The notes beneath the pieces were generated by a model. It worked only from the letters and a program-made list of their open reading frames with translations, was not told the origin of the DNA and made no database searches. A DNA stretch of 64,000 nucleotides from Lachnospiraceae bacterium 3-1 (GTDB lineage: Bacteria > Bacillota > Clostridia > Lachnospirales > Lachnospiraceae), in assembly GCA_000403255.2 (NCBI GenBank), contig KE159571.1, positions 592,111 through 656,110 on the forward strand, written 5' to 3'. Position numbers and translations under genes: made by a program. This document shows positions 1 to 8,271 of the stretch, piece after piece (positions within the stretch are counted from its first letter, which is position 1; each line of letters starts with the position of its first letter).

Positions 1-1
1 C

Positions 2-520
2 CAGCGGTATTGTAAGACGAAGATTCTTGCACAGAAGGTGCCCAGTATGGAGGACGTGGTTCAGGTAAGACTGGAAAAAATCATGGATCATATTGGGACA
101 ATTATCGAGGAAGAGGATTTGACCTCTATGGTAAACATGGTGGAATCCCAGGTAAATGAATCAGATTATACAGCCATGGATATTGCGGCAGCATTCTTGA
201 AGATGGCATTGTTAGGAGAAGAAGAGAATGCCCAAACCAGCATGGAGAATTTTGAGTTTGGAGATACAGGAGCAGAAGAAGGCATGGTCCGTCTGTTTAT
301 CAATATCGGTAAGAAACAGCATGTAAAACCAGGAGATATTCTGGGAGCGATCACTGGTGAGTCTGGGATGCCAGGAAAGCTGGTAGGAGCCATCGATATG
401 TATGATAAATATACTTTTGTAGAAGTGCCTCGGGAATATGGAAAAGAGGTTCTTAAGGCCATGAGCAATTCTAAGATAAAGGGAAAGAGCATCAATATAG
501 AGCCTGCAAATCAGAAGTAA
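2..520 (+). CDS. DEAD-box RNA helicase, C-terminal part (runs off left edge)
   Basis: This is the 3' end of an ATP-dependent RNA helicase of the DeaD/CshA type, which unwinds structured RNA during ribosome assembly and mRNA turnover. The frame is open to the first base and reads QRYCKTKILAQKVPSMEDV before the first possible GTG start, so the gene begins outside the window. The visible part holds the link after helicase domain 2 and then, from about the segment MVRLFINIGKK to the stop, a DbpA-type RNA-binding domain (GDILGAITGESG, KGKSINIEPA). The helicase motifs themselves are not in the window. A hairpin terminator follows. The family call is firm; which paralogue it is cannot be told. Confidence 0.85.
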   Translation, partial: QRYCKTKILAQKVPSMEDVVQVRLEKIMDHIGTIIEEEDLTSMVNMVESQVNESDYTAMDIAAAFLKMALLGEEENAQTSMENFEFGDTGAEEGMVRLFINIGKKQHVKPGDILGAITGESGMPGKLVGAIDMYDKYTFVEVPREYGKEVLKAMSNSKIKGKSINIEPANQK

Positions 521-601
521 ATATAACATTGGCAGACATGATATCAGCCTGGGTAAAGCGCAGCGGTATCATAGGCATTATAAGTATAAAACATATAAAG
601 T

Positions 602-653
602 AACCCGTCAGGGCGGATAAATGTGAAGGATATCTGCTTTGGCGGGTTTTTTT
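602..653 (+). terminator. Rho-independent terminator after the helicase gene
   Basis: AACCCGTCA near 602 pairs with TGGCGGGTT ending near 648, with one mismatch. A run of T follows. It lies about 80 bases after the helicase stop and ends that transcript. Confidence 0.75.
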
Positions 654-787
654 ATGCGATAGGAAAGAAATTTTGCTCTTAGTGTAAAATTAGTATGTTT
701 ATGAGTATACATAATGCAAAGATAATTTTAAGTTATTATTGAAAAATATTAACCTATATAATAAAGTAAAATTAGTTTATAAATTAA

Positions 788-2059
788 GTTAAGAAAGCCA
801 GCGCTCAGGCTGCCCACCAAAATGCAGAGGCAAAATTTTTGGCTGATGTGTCTTCTATGGAAGAGGTCATTGGGCGGTGCCAGGACAACTATGTCAAAAT
901 ACAAGAATTCAGCAAAAGCCGCGGCTATACAGAAAAGGTAGCGGAATATGCATCATTTCTGGCAGAAGATGAGGAATTGGCTGCATCGTTCCAAAACGTG
1001 GAGGATGATAAATCTTGGGTAGACGGAAGCTGGGTAGATATCATAGCTGGTGGAGAGACAGCATCGGCCGAGGGTAAAAATTTTGTAAAATTCACTTATA
1101 GTAATGTGGTTCCGCAAGTAGGAAAAAGAGATAATTTCTTAGTCAGGGTAGGCGGAAATTCCATTGAGTATAGTGGGATTCTATACATAAACAATATTAC
1201 TTTCCACAAAGGGGCAGAGAGCATGTCAGTGGATTTAGGGGCATTGGAGGAAGCGGATTTATCAGGCTCCTATGGAGATGCTCTTGTAAACATGGGAAAA
1301 GCAGGTTTTGCAGGGACAGACAGCATTCGGATAGAAAGCAGGTACACAGCGGCAAATGAGGCCTGGGAAGAGGTTACCCTTAAACTGCCTGCAGCAGATT
1401 ATAATATGCAGGAATACGACAGCGTTTCCTATGATTTATATCTGGAAGCGAAAGATTTTGGAAAGCTGACGGCAGCATGTGCATTTTCAGATAAATATCC
1501 CTTTGATGAAACGATATCGAAGATCAATTTAGATTTTGCAGTTTACAGCAAACATGTGGTAGAGGGCAAAGAGGTCTCGGAGGAAGCCCAGGCAGGGGAA
1601 ATTGATATGGCATCAGGAAATATTACAGATATGGGAAAGGTTTTTACGGAGATTGCAGGGAATGTGGAACATCTAGGGCTTTTGGCATCGGAAATGCAGA
1701 AGGTCAGCAGTGAGTCCGCAGTTTTCATGGAGGAACTAAGTAATGCAAACAGCCAGACATCCAAAGCCTTTTCCCAGGTTGCACAGCAGATCCATACTAC
1801 CAATGAGTCTACAAAGAAAATCCGGGAAGCCACAGAGCTGATCACTTCCATTGCAGAGCAGACGAACCTGTTATCTTTAAATGCCAGCATTGAAGCTGCC
1901 AGGGCAGGAGAAGCAGGGCGTGGGGTTTCAGTGGTGGCAACAGAAATTCAGAAGCTTGCGGAACAGTCTAGTTCATCTGCAGAAATCATTAAAAATGTCA
2001 TTGATGAACTGGCAGAAGGGTTGGAAAAGGATTTGGGATTTTTCCATATTTACGAATAA
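788..2059 (+). pseudogene. Chemoreceptor (MCP) remnant with a large N-terminal ligand-type region
   Basis: The C-terminal third is a methyl-accepting chemotaxis signalling domain. The conserved hairpin tip is clear ([28 protein letters not shown], split here as [20 protein letters not shown] and GEAGRG). About 270 residues of beta-rich, Gly/Asp-rich sequence precede it and could be a carbohydrate-binding-like module, but I cannot name it. The gene looks broken at both ends. The open frame begins after a TAA at 785 with no start codon and no ribosome site before a TTG at 839. The protein stops soon after the hairpin tip, so most of the returning helix, including a methylation helix, is absent. 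No membrane segment is visible. It may still yield a soluble fragment, but more likely it is a relic. Confidence 0.65.
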
Positions 2060-2138
2060 AATATCATTTCATTATTATGTGAAGGCATGAAAAAAGACAG
2101 CAGGCAAAGAATGTTTGACTATTTGTTTTGTTGATTGG

Positions 2139-2170
2139 GAAGTAGAGAATTTCTCTGCTTCTCTTTTTCT
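2139..2170 (+). terminator. Rho-independent terminator
   Basis: GAAGTAGAGAA at 2139-2149 pairs with TTCTCTGCTTC ending at 2161 (one G-U pair), followed by TCTTTTTCT. It closes the chemoreceptor remnant and separates it from the sigma factor operon. Confidence 0.75.
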
Positions 2171-2206
2171 ATAGAATAAAAGATGAAAAAATTTGATAAA
2201 TACACT

Positions 2207-2235
2207 AACCTTTTCGTTGTTTCAGTTGTTATACA
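2207..2235 (+). promoter_or_regulatory. Possible ECF-type promoter of the sigma factor operon
   Basis: AACCTT at 2207-2212 is 17 bases from TATACA at 2230-2235, and the start codon of the sigma factor follows about 50 bases later. The AAC-type -35 box resembles ECF promoters and would fit autoregulation. This is inferred from a single site. Confidence 0.3.
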
Positions 2236-2287
2236 TAGTAGAATGAAGTAAACGTTTATGACATTTCAAATGAGGCAGGAGGATTTT

Positions 2288-2833
2288 GTGATTACAGATT
2301 TTCTTTTAATTCAAAAAATGAAACAAGGAGATGATGAAGCATTTGATCTTTTCGTTCGCAAATACTATGATGATATATTAAAATATTGCGCTTACCACTG
2401 TTATAATTCTGGGTATGCTGAAGATTTGGTACAGGAAACCTTTGTAAGTTTTTTTGCAAAATTATCTGATTATCATTTTAGGGGAAAAACCCAAAATTAT
2501 TTGTATACAATTGCTGGAAATCTATGTAAAAACTATTATAAAAAGAAAAAGGATTTATTAATAGAAGAGGATGAACTGGATAGCAACGCTGTATCAAATG
2601 ATATGGAGCAGGTTCTGGATAAGATATTGATAGATCATGCAATCCAATCTCTTTCCGAGGAATTACGCGAGGTTGTGATGTTATATTATTTTCAAGAGCT
2701 TAAAATTTCGGAGATTGCCAGTACATTGCAAATTGGTGTTTCCCTGGTAAAATACAGATTAACCCAGGCACGAAAGCAGTTGGAATGTTTTTTCAGAGAG
2801 GAGGCTGCACATGAAGTGGGAAGAAAAAATTAA
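2288..2833 (+). CDS. ECF-type RNA polymerase sigma factor
   Basis: This 181-residue protein has the sigma-70 region 2 (YAEDLVQETFVSFFAKL, with TQNYLYTIAGNLCKNYYKKK) and region 4 (LSEELREVVMLYYFQELKIS, EIASTLQIGVSLVKYRLTQA) joined by a short acidic linker, the ECF layout. I chose the GTG at 2288 because AGGAGG at 2277-2282 lies five bases before it; an ATG at 2258 has no such site. The gene overlaps the next one by 23 bases, and an ABC exporter follows. The operon therefore looks like a stress-sensing unit in which the sigma factor turns on its own membrane partner and transporter. That role is inferred; the sigma factor family is clear. Confidence 0.9.
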   Translation: MITDFLLIQKMKQGDDEAFDLFVRKYYDDILKYCAYHCYNSGYAEDLVQETFVSFFAKLSDYHFRGKTQNYLYTIAGNLCKNYYKKKKDLLIEEDELDSNAVSNDMEQVLDKILIDHAIQSLSEELREVVMLYYFQELKISEIASTLQIGVSLVKYRLTQARKQLECFFREEAAHEVGRKN

Positions 2834-3575
2834 GACCTATAGAGATGAAATGTCTATTCATTCCAATGAAGATAAGATTGTAGATACCATTCATAAGTCA
2901 AAGGAAATATTTTATCTGAAAGAACAGAAAAAGCTGCTAACTTACCGAGAATTTTTATGGATACAATTTCACATGATACAAAAAAAATGGTGCCTGTTGC
3001 AGCTATTGGTACTATTAGGAACGGGAATAACACTTCCCTCTGTTCAAGAAGAATTTTTCATACAGCGAGGGTTAGGCGTGGCAAGTGTTTTGTTTGTGAT
3101 TTTAATTATTCCCGAACTATGGAAAAATCAATCGAATCAATGTATGGAAATAGAAGGTGCGTCTTACTATTCCCTTCGGCAGATATATGCGGCAAGAATC
3201 TTTCTGCTTGGAATTGTAGATGTTGTATTGTTGACAGGGTTTTGTGTACTGCTGCGTGGAAGACTGCACATTACATTAGTCTCCTTGCTGTCACAATTTT
3301 TCTTTCCCGGATTGGTAACGGCCTGTATCTGCTTTGGGCTGTTATGTAACAAAAAACTTGTGAACGAATGGATTTCAATTGCACTTTGTATTATGTGGAG
3401 CGCCATATGGTGGCTGATTACAGCAAGTGAAAAAATATATTCCATGATAAAGCTGCCAATTTGGATTCTTTTCATTGAAATTGCAGTATTGATTTTAGGA
3501 AGCATGATTTATAAAACACTACATGATTGCACGAGATATTGGGAGGAATGTTCAGGTGGAACTAAAAATGATTGA
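2811..3575 (+). CDS. Six-helix membrane protein encoded with the sigma factor, possible anti-sigma
   Basis: This protein of 254 residues has a charged N-terminal stretch of about 70 residues (KIKTYRDEMSIHSNEDKIVD) followed by roughly six hydrophobic helices (for example LLQLLVLLGTGITLPS and VASVLFVILIIPELW). It starts inside the sigma factor gene and its own end overlaps the ABC gene, so the genes are translationally coupled. The place behind an ECF factor and the cytosolic N-terminus suggest an anti-sigma factor, although no zinc HxxxCxxC motif is present. It could instead be an extra permease subunit of the exporter. No family is recognised. Confidence 0.75.
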   Translation: MKWEEKIKTYRDEMSIHSNEDKIVDTIHKSKEIFYLKEQKKLLTYREFLWIQFHMIQKKWCLLQLLVLLGTGITLPSVQEEFFIQRGLGVASVLFVILIIPELWKNQSNQCMEIEGASYYSLRQIYAARIFLLGIVDVVLLTGFCVLLRGRLHITLVSLLSQFFFPGLVTACICFGLLCNKKLVNEWISIALCIMWSAIWWLITASEKIYSMIKLPIWILFIEIAVLILGSMIYKTLHDCTRYWEECSGGTKND

Positions 3576-4443
3576 TTTAACAAAAAAATTTGATGATTTT
3601 AAGGCTGTTGACAGCTTAAATGTTACAATGACAACGGGGGTATATGGGTTATTGGGGGTAAATGGCGCAGGTAAGACAACCCTTATGCGTATGATTTGTA
3701 CGTTACTTAACCCTACAGAGGGAAAAATTACTTGTAATGGAGAGGATATCATTGCTATGGATGGGGAATATCGGAAAATATTGGGATATTTACCCCAGGA
3801 CTTTGGTTTTTATCCAGAATTTTCAGTGAAAGATTACCTGTTTTATATTGCATCCATAAAAGGAATTCGTCCAATCGTTGCAAAAAAAAGAGTAAAGGAA
3901 TTGATTGCGAAGGTTGGTTTGCAAAAAGCAGAAAATAAGAAAATGAAAAATTTATCTGGTGGCATGAAACGTAGAGCTGGCATTGCACAGGCGATGCTAA
4001 ATAATCCTAAGATTTTAATTCTTGATGAGCCCACCGCAGGGCTCGACCCCAATGAGCGTATTCGCTTTCGAAATTTGATTAGTGAATTGGCGGAGGATAG
4101 ACTTGTGCTGCTTTCCACCCATATTGTTTCTGATATAGAGTATGTTGCAAACAAGATATTTTTAATGAAAGATGGAAAAATTATGTATCAGGGAACAGCG
4201 GAAGAGCTGATTGCATCAATGGAAGAGAAGGTATGGGTATCAACGGTGGATAAAACGGATATTTCCCACTTGATGAAAAATTATAAGATTGCAAATATGA
4301 AGTCTGAAATGTGTGGAGTGGAGCTGCGGATTATATCAAAGGAATGTCCGCTTCCAAATGCCCAGGAAGTAGAAGCAAATTTGGAAGATGTATTTTTATA
4401 TTACTTTGGAGAAAAGGCGGGAAATGAAGATGTTACGATTTGA
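3556..4443 (+). CDS. ABC transporter ATP-binding protein, BcrA/CcmA type
   Basis: This is the ATPase of a two-gene exporter. Walker A is GVNGAGKTT at residues 34-42, the signature is LSGGMKRR near 132, Walker B is ILILDEP near 154, and the switch His is in LLSTHIVSDIEYV. The last 80 residues form the extra C-terminal region common in drug and bacteriocin-resistance ATPases. The GTG at 3556 is preferred because GGGAGG lies nine bases before it; the frame is also open to an ATG at 3523. It overlaps the upstream membrane gene by 20 bases and the downstream permease by 14. The substrate is unknown; peptide antibiotics or lipids are typical for the group. Confidence 0.9.
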   Translation: MELKMIDLTKKFDDFKAVDSLNVTMTTGVYGLLGVNGAGKTTLMRMICTLLNPTEGKITCNGEDIIAMDGEYRKILGYLPQDFGFYPEFSVKDYLFYIASIKGIRPIVAKKRVKELIAKVGLQKAENKKMKNLSGGMKRRAGIAQAMLNNPKILILDEPTAGLDPNERIRFRNLISELAEDRLVLLSTHIVSDIEYVANKIFLMKDGKIMYQGTAEELIASMEEKVWVSTVDKTDISHLMKNYKIANMKSEMCGVELRIISKECPLPNAQEVEANLEDVFLYYFGEKAGNEDVTI

Positions 4444-5638
4444 AATAAAAAAGATATTTTCAAAAACAATCAATAAAATAGTGTTCGCAGGGTTACTTGC
4501 TGTTACCTTGCTGGCAGCGCTGTTGGCAACCAGAGATGTGAAATATATCAATGAAAATGGAGAAACGGTATCTGCCTTCACAGCAGCTCGGAAATTGCAG
4601 GAGCTGAAAAATCGCTATAAAGGGCCATTAAGTGAAGAAGTGCTGCAAGAAGTAATAGAGCAGAATAAGAATATGAAAGAAAATTCTGCAAATAGGGATG
4701 ATGCTTTGCAAAAATCCCAGAGTTTTTCAGATATCAGAGAGATGATTACTCTTGCATTTGGAGAGTTTGGTGGATATGATTACGATATAGCAGATAATAT
4801 TTCTACAGAAGAAGTGAAAAACTTTTACCAAAGAAGAATCACAGGGCTTGAAGAATATTTGAATTCAGAGAAAATGAAGGGTGCTTTTACGGATGAGGAA
4901 AAAACATATTTGATTAATCAATATAAACAGACGGAAACACCATTACATTATGAATATGCAGATGGGTGGAAAGCATTATTAGACTCACAATATCTGCCCA
5001 CCCTTATGATGCTGGTTGTGGTGCTGATTGGTTTTATGGTTGCAGGTATTTTTTCGGATGAATTTCAGTACAAGGCAGATGCTATTTTCTTTTCTGCAAA
5101 ATTGGGAAGGAATAAAGCCATTGTTTCAAAAATAGGAGCTGGATTTATCGTTACTACAGGTATGTATTGGGTATCTATGTTCATCTATTCTGCAATAATT
5201 TTAATCACATTAGGATTTGGCGGAGCCGACTGCCAGATACAAACAGGATTTAGCAACTGGAGCAGTATTTATAATCTTACGTATTGGCAGGATTACATTT
5301 TTACCATGGTAGGTGGTTATATTGGAATGTTGTTTATTTTGACATTAGCAATGTTTATTTCAGCCAAATGCCGCTCAACGGTATTGGCAATCACAGTACC
5401 ATTTGTGTTGTCTTGTGTGCCGATGTTTTTGGGAAGGGTTGCTATTTTTTCGAAAGTTGCGGCATTTACCCCAGATCAATTATTGAGGATTAACAAGAGC
5501 TTGGAAGATTTTACTTTGGTAAGGATTGGTGAAAATATTTTTGGATATCTAACTGTTATTGTTCCCATATATTTTGTTCTTTCTTTTGTCATGTTTCCGG
5601 CAATTTATTGGATATATAAAAAAGCTGAAGTCAAATAA
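4430..5638 (+). CDS. ABC-2 type permease
   Basis: This membrane component of the exporter has one N-terminal helix (INKIVFAGLLAVTLLAALLA), then about 150 soluble residues rich in Lys and Glu that would face outward, then five helices (for example LMMLVVVLIGFMVAGIFSDE). The large external loop after helix 1 is usual for ABC-2 permeases. ATG codons at 4424 and 4430 are both possible; the second has the better spacing from GGCGGG. The start lies inside the ATPase gene. It ends the sigma factor operon and is followed by hairpins and repeats. Confidence 0.85.
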   Translation: MLRFEIKKIFSKTINKIVFAGLLAVTLLAALLATRDVKYINENGETVSAFTAARKLQELKNRYKGPLSEEVLQEVIEQNKNMKENSANRDDALQKSQSFSDIREMITLAFGEFGGYDYDIADNISTEEVKNFYQRRITGLEEYLNSEKMKGAFTDEEKTYLINQYKQTETPLHYEYADGWKALLDSQYLPTLMMLVVVLIGFMVAGIFSDEFQYKADAIFFSAKLGRNKAIVSKIGAGFIVTTGMYWVSMFIYSAIILITLGFGGADCQIQTGFSNWSSIYNLTYWQDYIFTMVGGYIGMLFILTLAMFISAKCRSTVLAITVPFVLSCVPMFLGRVAIFSKVAAFTPDQLLRINKSLEDFTLVRIGENIFGYLTVIVPIYFVLSFVMFPAIYWIYKKAEVK

Positions 5639-5655
5639 CCCACAGCAAGCTAAAG

Positions 5656-5681
5656 GGCGCTTACATGTGTTTCAAAGCGCC
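5656..5681 (+). terminator. Hairpin after the ABC operon
   Basis: GGCGCTT at 5656-5662 pairs with AAGCGCC at 5675-5681. No T tract follows, so it may protect the mRNA end instead of stopping transcription. Its right arm runs into the first 46-base repeat. Confidence 0.45.
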
Positions 5682-5768
5682 AATGAATGTTAAAGCTGAA
5701 GTGGTCTGACATAGGCTTAAAAGCGCCAATGAATGTTAAAGCTGAAGTGGTCTGACATAGGCTTAAAA
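5677..5768. repeat. Two exact tandem copies of a 46-base unit
   Basis: The unit beginning GCGCCAATGAATGTTAAAGC is present at 5677-5722 and again at 5723-5768 without a mismatch. It is not in a coding frame. The stretch 5639-6123 holds no gene: it contains this repeat, three hairpins, AT-rich DNA and the terminator of the rubrerythrin gene. Confidence 0.95.
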
Positions 5769-5815
5769 GCGGCATAGTCATAATAGATGGACAAATGCCG
5801 CTGCCTTTCGTTTTA
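5768..5815 (+). terminator. Perfect 8-base hairpin with a weak T tract
   Basis: AGCGGCAT at 5768-5775 and ATGCCGCT at 5795-5802 are exact complements, followed by GCCTTTCGTTTTATT. It is a plausible terminator for the ABC operon. Confidence 0.55.
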
Positions 5816-5863
5816 TTCTTAGAATTAAAAACAGAATTAAGATATAGTATCTTGAAGGATGTA

Positions 5864-5914
5864 AAAAGCTGCATATTCTCAGAACTCGTGCAGAATGGAT
5901 GTTATGCAGCTTTT
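5864..5914. repeat. Inverted repeat with 12-base perfect arms
   Basis: AAAAGCTGCATA at 5864-5875 and TATGCAGCTTTT at 5903-5914 are exact complements around a 27-base loop. With its A and T ends it could end transcription from either side, or be a small mobile relic. Confidence 0.7.
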
Positions 5915-6063
5915 GAATAATCAATAATAGCTATTTCCTGCATAAGTTGTTTAACAATATTTACAAGGTTTTGAAGCTGTTTTGCAACATCATTCTTGTT
6001 TTTAAATCCTTTTCAAATTTATCTGTGTTTGGAAAATAAGCAGTTATAAAGAATAAGCACAAT

Positions 6064-6099
6064 CAAAAAGGGAACAAATCATCTCTGATTCATTCCCTT
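6064..6099 (-). terminator. Terminator of the rubrerythrin gene
   Basis: Read on the minus strand, AAGGGAA and TTCCCTT form a stem followed by a run of T (plus-strand A at 6065-6069). It lies about 25 bases after the rubrerythrin stop. Confidence 0.75.
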
Positions 6100-6123
6100 A
6101 ATCTTCAAAGTCCAGCGTTCTAA

Positions 6124-6666
6124 TTAGCCAAAATATCTCTTTAACAGACCTGCAAATGCCTTGCCATGTCTTGCTTCATCCCTTGCCATTTCATGAACAG
6201 TATCATGGATTGCATCCAGGTTAGCAGCTTTTGCTCTCTTAGCCAGGTCAGTTTTTCCAGCAGTAGCGCCGTTTTCAGCTTCTACTCTCATCTCCAAATT
6301 CTTCTTGGTGCTGTCAGTAACAACCTCGCCCAGTAATTCTGCAAATTTAGCAGCATGCTCTGCTTCTTCATAAGCAGCTTTTTCCCAGTATAATCCGATT
6401 TCTGGATAGCCTTCTCTATGAGCAACTCTTGCCATAGCCAGATACATACCAACTTCTGAACATTCGCCATTGAAGTTTGCTCTTAAATCTTCGATAATGT
6501 CTTCTGGAACACCCTGAGCAACACCTACAACATGTTCGGAAGCCCAAGCCAGATCTCCAGACTGTTCTGTGAATTTAGAAGCAGGAGCGTTACACTGTGG
6601 ACATTTCTCTGGCGCTGCATCTCCTTCAAAAACATAACCGCATACATTACATACAAATTTTTTCAT
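6124..6666 (-). CDS. Reverse rubrerythrin (rubredoxin domain first)
   Basis: This 180-residue protein reduces hydrogen peroxide and protects anaerobes from oxygen. The rubredoxin-like iron site comes first (C6, C9, C22, C25 in CNVCG and CPQC) and the ferritin-like diiron domain second, with EEAEHAAKF and DEARHGKAF carrying Glu and His ligands. That order marks the reverse type, common in Clostridia. The gene for a PerR-like repressor lies just upstream on the same strand, so peroxide-responsive control is likely. Its leader holds a 10-base hairpin (6706-6740) and two short palindromes. Confidence 0.95.
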   Translation of the reverse strand: MKKFVCNVCGYVFEGDAAPEKCPQCNAPASKFTEQSGDLAWASEHVVGVAQGVPEDIIEDLRANFNGECSEVGMYLAMARVAHREGYPEIGLYWEKAAYEEAEHAAKFAELLGEVVTDSTKKNLEMRVEAENGATAGKTDLAKRAKAANLDAIHDTVHEMARDEARHGKAFAGLLKRYFG

Positions 6667-6705
6667 AATAATTCTTCCTTTCTATTTGTTTAAAATTTTA
6701 TTCTG

Positions 6706-6740
6706 ACAATAGAAAATTCACGAAGGATGCTTTCTATTGT
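6706..6740 (-). other. Hairpin in the rubrerythrin leader
   Basis: ACAATAGAAA at 6706-6715 and TTTCTATTGT at 6731-6740 are exact complements. The hairpin lies 40-75 bases before the rubrerythrin start, between it and the palindromes, so it would be in the mRNA leader or overlap the promoter. Confidence 0.55.
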
Positions 6741-6755
6741 TTGTAAATCAAAAAT

Positions 6756-6790
6756 AGTAATTGTTACTGAAATTAAGATACCATATCTTA
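6756..6790. promoter_or_regulatory. Two palindromic operator candidates upstream of rubrerythrin
   Basis: AGTAATTGTTACT at 6756-6768 has 5-base arms. TAAGATACCATATCTTA at 6774-6790 has 7-base arms around CCA. Neither matches the usual PerR box closely. Their place between the PerR-like gene and rubrerythrin suggests repressor binding; the regulator is not known. Confidence 0.4.
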
Positions 6791-6799
6791 CGAAGCCTG

Positions 6800-7264
6800 T
6801 CAATAGATATTTTGTGTTTTTTCTGTGACGATTTGATGCTCCATGCTGTCGGCGTTATATTCCCTCTGTGGATGCTGATTCCCGGCTTCTTGCTGCAGGC
6901 AGGCTTTGCAGGTTCCTAAAAAATATGCAATATGTCCTTCTATTCTGCCTTCGTATTCGTTTCCTGCAAGAATGTTGATATGATTGATGCTTTCCATTTT
7001 TAAATCCATAACACTGCCGCATCTGGTACAGAGTACATGGTAATGGGGGGTTGTATTCCAGTCAAAACGGTCTGGTCCGATACCTGTGGAAATTTTTTGG
7101 ATTTCACCTACCTCCGTTAACAAGGAAAGGTTGCGGTATACGGTTCCAAGGCTGATATTTGGAAATTCTTTTTTAACATTAAGATAAACGGTTTCAGCAG
7201 TTGGATGGTCATGACGGTCTGCGAGAAAACCCCTGATACACTCCCGCTGGCGGCTGTATTTCAT
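6800..7264 (-). CDS. perR: PerR-like Fur-family metal-dependent repressor
   Basis: This 154-residue regulator senses peroxide through a bound iron. It has the winged helix (NISLGTVYRNLSLLTEVGEI) and two zinc Cys pairs (CTRC and CKAC). The ligand set fits PerR, not Fur: His in HPTAETVY, Asp in RFDWNTTPHYH, and Asp in VMDLKM. I chose the ATG at 7264 because AGGAGG lies ten bases before it; the frame is open further upstream but into the psiE-like gene. An AT-rich box overlaps its promoter region, in line with autoregulation. Rubrerythrin downstream is a typical target. PerR versus Fur rests on the Asp residues only. Confidence 0.85.
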   Translation of the reverse strand: MKYSRQRECIRGFLADRHDHPTAETVYLNVKKEFPNISLGTVYRNLSLLTEVGEIQKISTGIGPDRFDWNTTPHYHVLCTRCGSVMDLKMESINHINILAGNEYEGRIEGHIAYFLGTCKACLQQEAGNQHPQREYNADSMEHQIVTEKTQNIY

Positions 7265-7283
7265 CAATGTCCTTTCCTCCTGT

Positions 7284-7304
7284 AAATAATGATAATTATT
7301 ATTG
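7284..7304. promoter_or_regulatory. PerR/Fur-type box upstream of perR
   Basis: AATAATGATAATTATTATT is a near-palindrome of the Fur/PerR box type and lies 20-40 bases upstream of the perR start. This suggests autoregulation. Confidence 0.55.
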
Positions 7305-7379
7305 ATTTCTTTATAAATATAATCCCCCGGCATAGAAATGTCAAGAGCCGGAGGAATGTTTCTAAAAATTTCCAGATAT

Positions 7380-7844
7380 CTATTTTTCGTTGTTAGTTTC
7401 CTTGTCATCTTTGGCGGCGCCTTCCGAGGTGGAATCACCAGAAAAGATGCCATAATGTTCTTTCTGCACAGGCAGGCTGATATATTTCTTGATTGCAAAA
7501 AGCAGCCCAATACTTATGATAGTGAGAAGGTTCTCCATGACTGTGGTATGATCTAGGATCATGTGACGGGCCACAAGGAAAATTAAAACCTCCAATACGG
7601 TGTCTCCGCTGGGCTGGCAAAGCATTTTTAAAAACTCAATCCCAATTAGAATATTGAATATATGTCCTACAAAGGTCAGAAAGGATTGTCCCATATACCT
7701 GTTGTCCAAATATATGAGAAAAGAATTACCAAGGGAACAGCAGGCAACCAGTATAGCGGCTAAAACAATAAGAGCCATCAGCAATTCCAGAAAATTACAG
7801 GATTCAAAGAGAATATGTCTGGTTTTGTTAAAAAACTTTTTCAA
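7380..7844 (-). CDS. PsiE-like phosphate-starvation-inducible membrane protein
   Basis: This protein of about 154 residues has four hydrophobic helices (LLMALIVLAAILVACCSLG, FLTFVGHIFNILIGIEFLKM, VLEVLIFLVARHMIL, LLTIISIGLLFAIKKYI) in the PsiE arrangement, and a charged tail. PsiE function is unknown. The start is a TTG at 7844 with AAGGAG seven to ten bases before it. It is the first gene of a minus-strand set with perR and rubrerythrin, but the gap to perR and the box there suggest that perR has its own promoter. Confidence 0.8.
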   Translation of the reverse strand: MKKFFNKTRHILFESCNFLELLMALIVLAAILVACCSLGNSFLIYLDNRYMGQSFLTFVGHIFNILIGIEFLKMLCQPSGDTVLEVLIFLVARHMILDHTTVMENLLTIISIGLLFAIKKYISLPVQKEHYGIFSGDSTSEGAAKDDKETNNEK

Positions 7845-7973
7845 AAGAACTCTCCTTATCTTCGCGGAGTCAAACAGCCTTGTAGTATGGATAATTGGAG
7901 GATGCCGCGAGAATCAAATATACCGCTCTGTTAGACAGGGGGTGATGGTAATTATAATTAAAGGTATGAAAAA

Positions 7974-8236
7974 CCGAGCGCTTTGCTTTGAATCCTGACC
8001 ATGGGCGTTACTTTTACAGTTAGCTCGGCTCAGGCGCCCTTACGGCACATGAAAGGTTCTGCTTAGTGCTGCTTTGTTCCCAACCTGACACGGTTCACAG
8101 AGTTCCATTGCGTAAGACCCAAACGTCATCACCACTTATAAAAGGCAGCCCCACAGGCAAAAACCCGGGGCAAAGCATCACTCCAACTATAGCGGATTGT
8201 TGGTACAGGGCACCGCTAACGCCCCAGCTGCTCGGA
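7974..8236 (-). ncRNA. ffs: Signal recognition particle RNA, large bacterial type
   Basis: On the minus strand the helix-8 core GTCAGGTTGGGAAC then AAGCAGCA (plus 8067-8089) is the binding site of Ffh, with its GGAA-type loop. The two ends close on each other: CCGAGC at the 5' end (plus 8230-8235) pairs with GCTCGG (plus 7974-7979), and GGGCGTTA (plus 8217-8224) with TAACGCCC (plus 8003-8010). The length, about 263 bases, fits the long Gram-positive form with an Alu domain. A run of T after the closing stem may end it, and a strong promoter lies just upstream. It guides membrane protein insertion. The exact ends are approximate. Confidence 0.93.
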
Positions 8237-8242
8237 GACTTA

Positions 8243-8271
8243 AGTATATCTTGTTTTTGCCAAAAAGTCAA
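8243..8271 (-). promoter_or_regulatory. Sigma-A promoter of the SRP RNA
   Basis: On the minus strand TTGACT (plus 8266-8271) is 17 bases from TATACT (plus 8243-8248), a near-consensus promoter. The RNA would start about seven bases later, at the 5' end set by pairing. Confidence 0.9.

Noticed and set aside
7338-7998. Plus-strand frames opposite psiE and its upstream region
   Set aside because: They lie opposite a well-supported minus-strand membrane gene and have no domain or good ribosome site.
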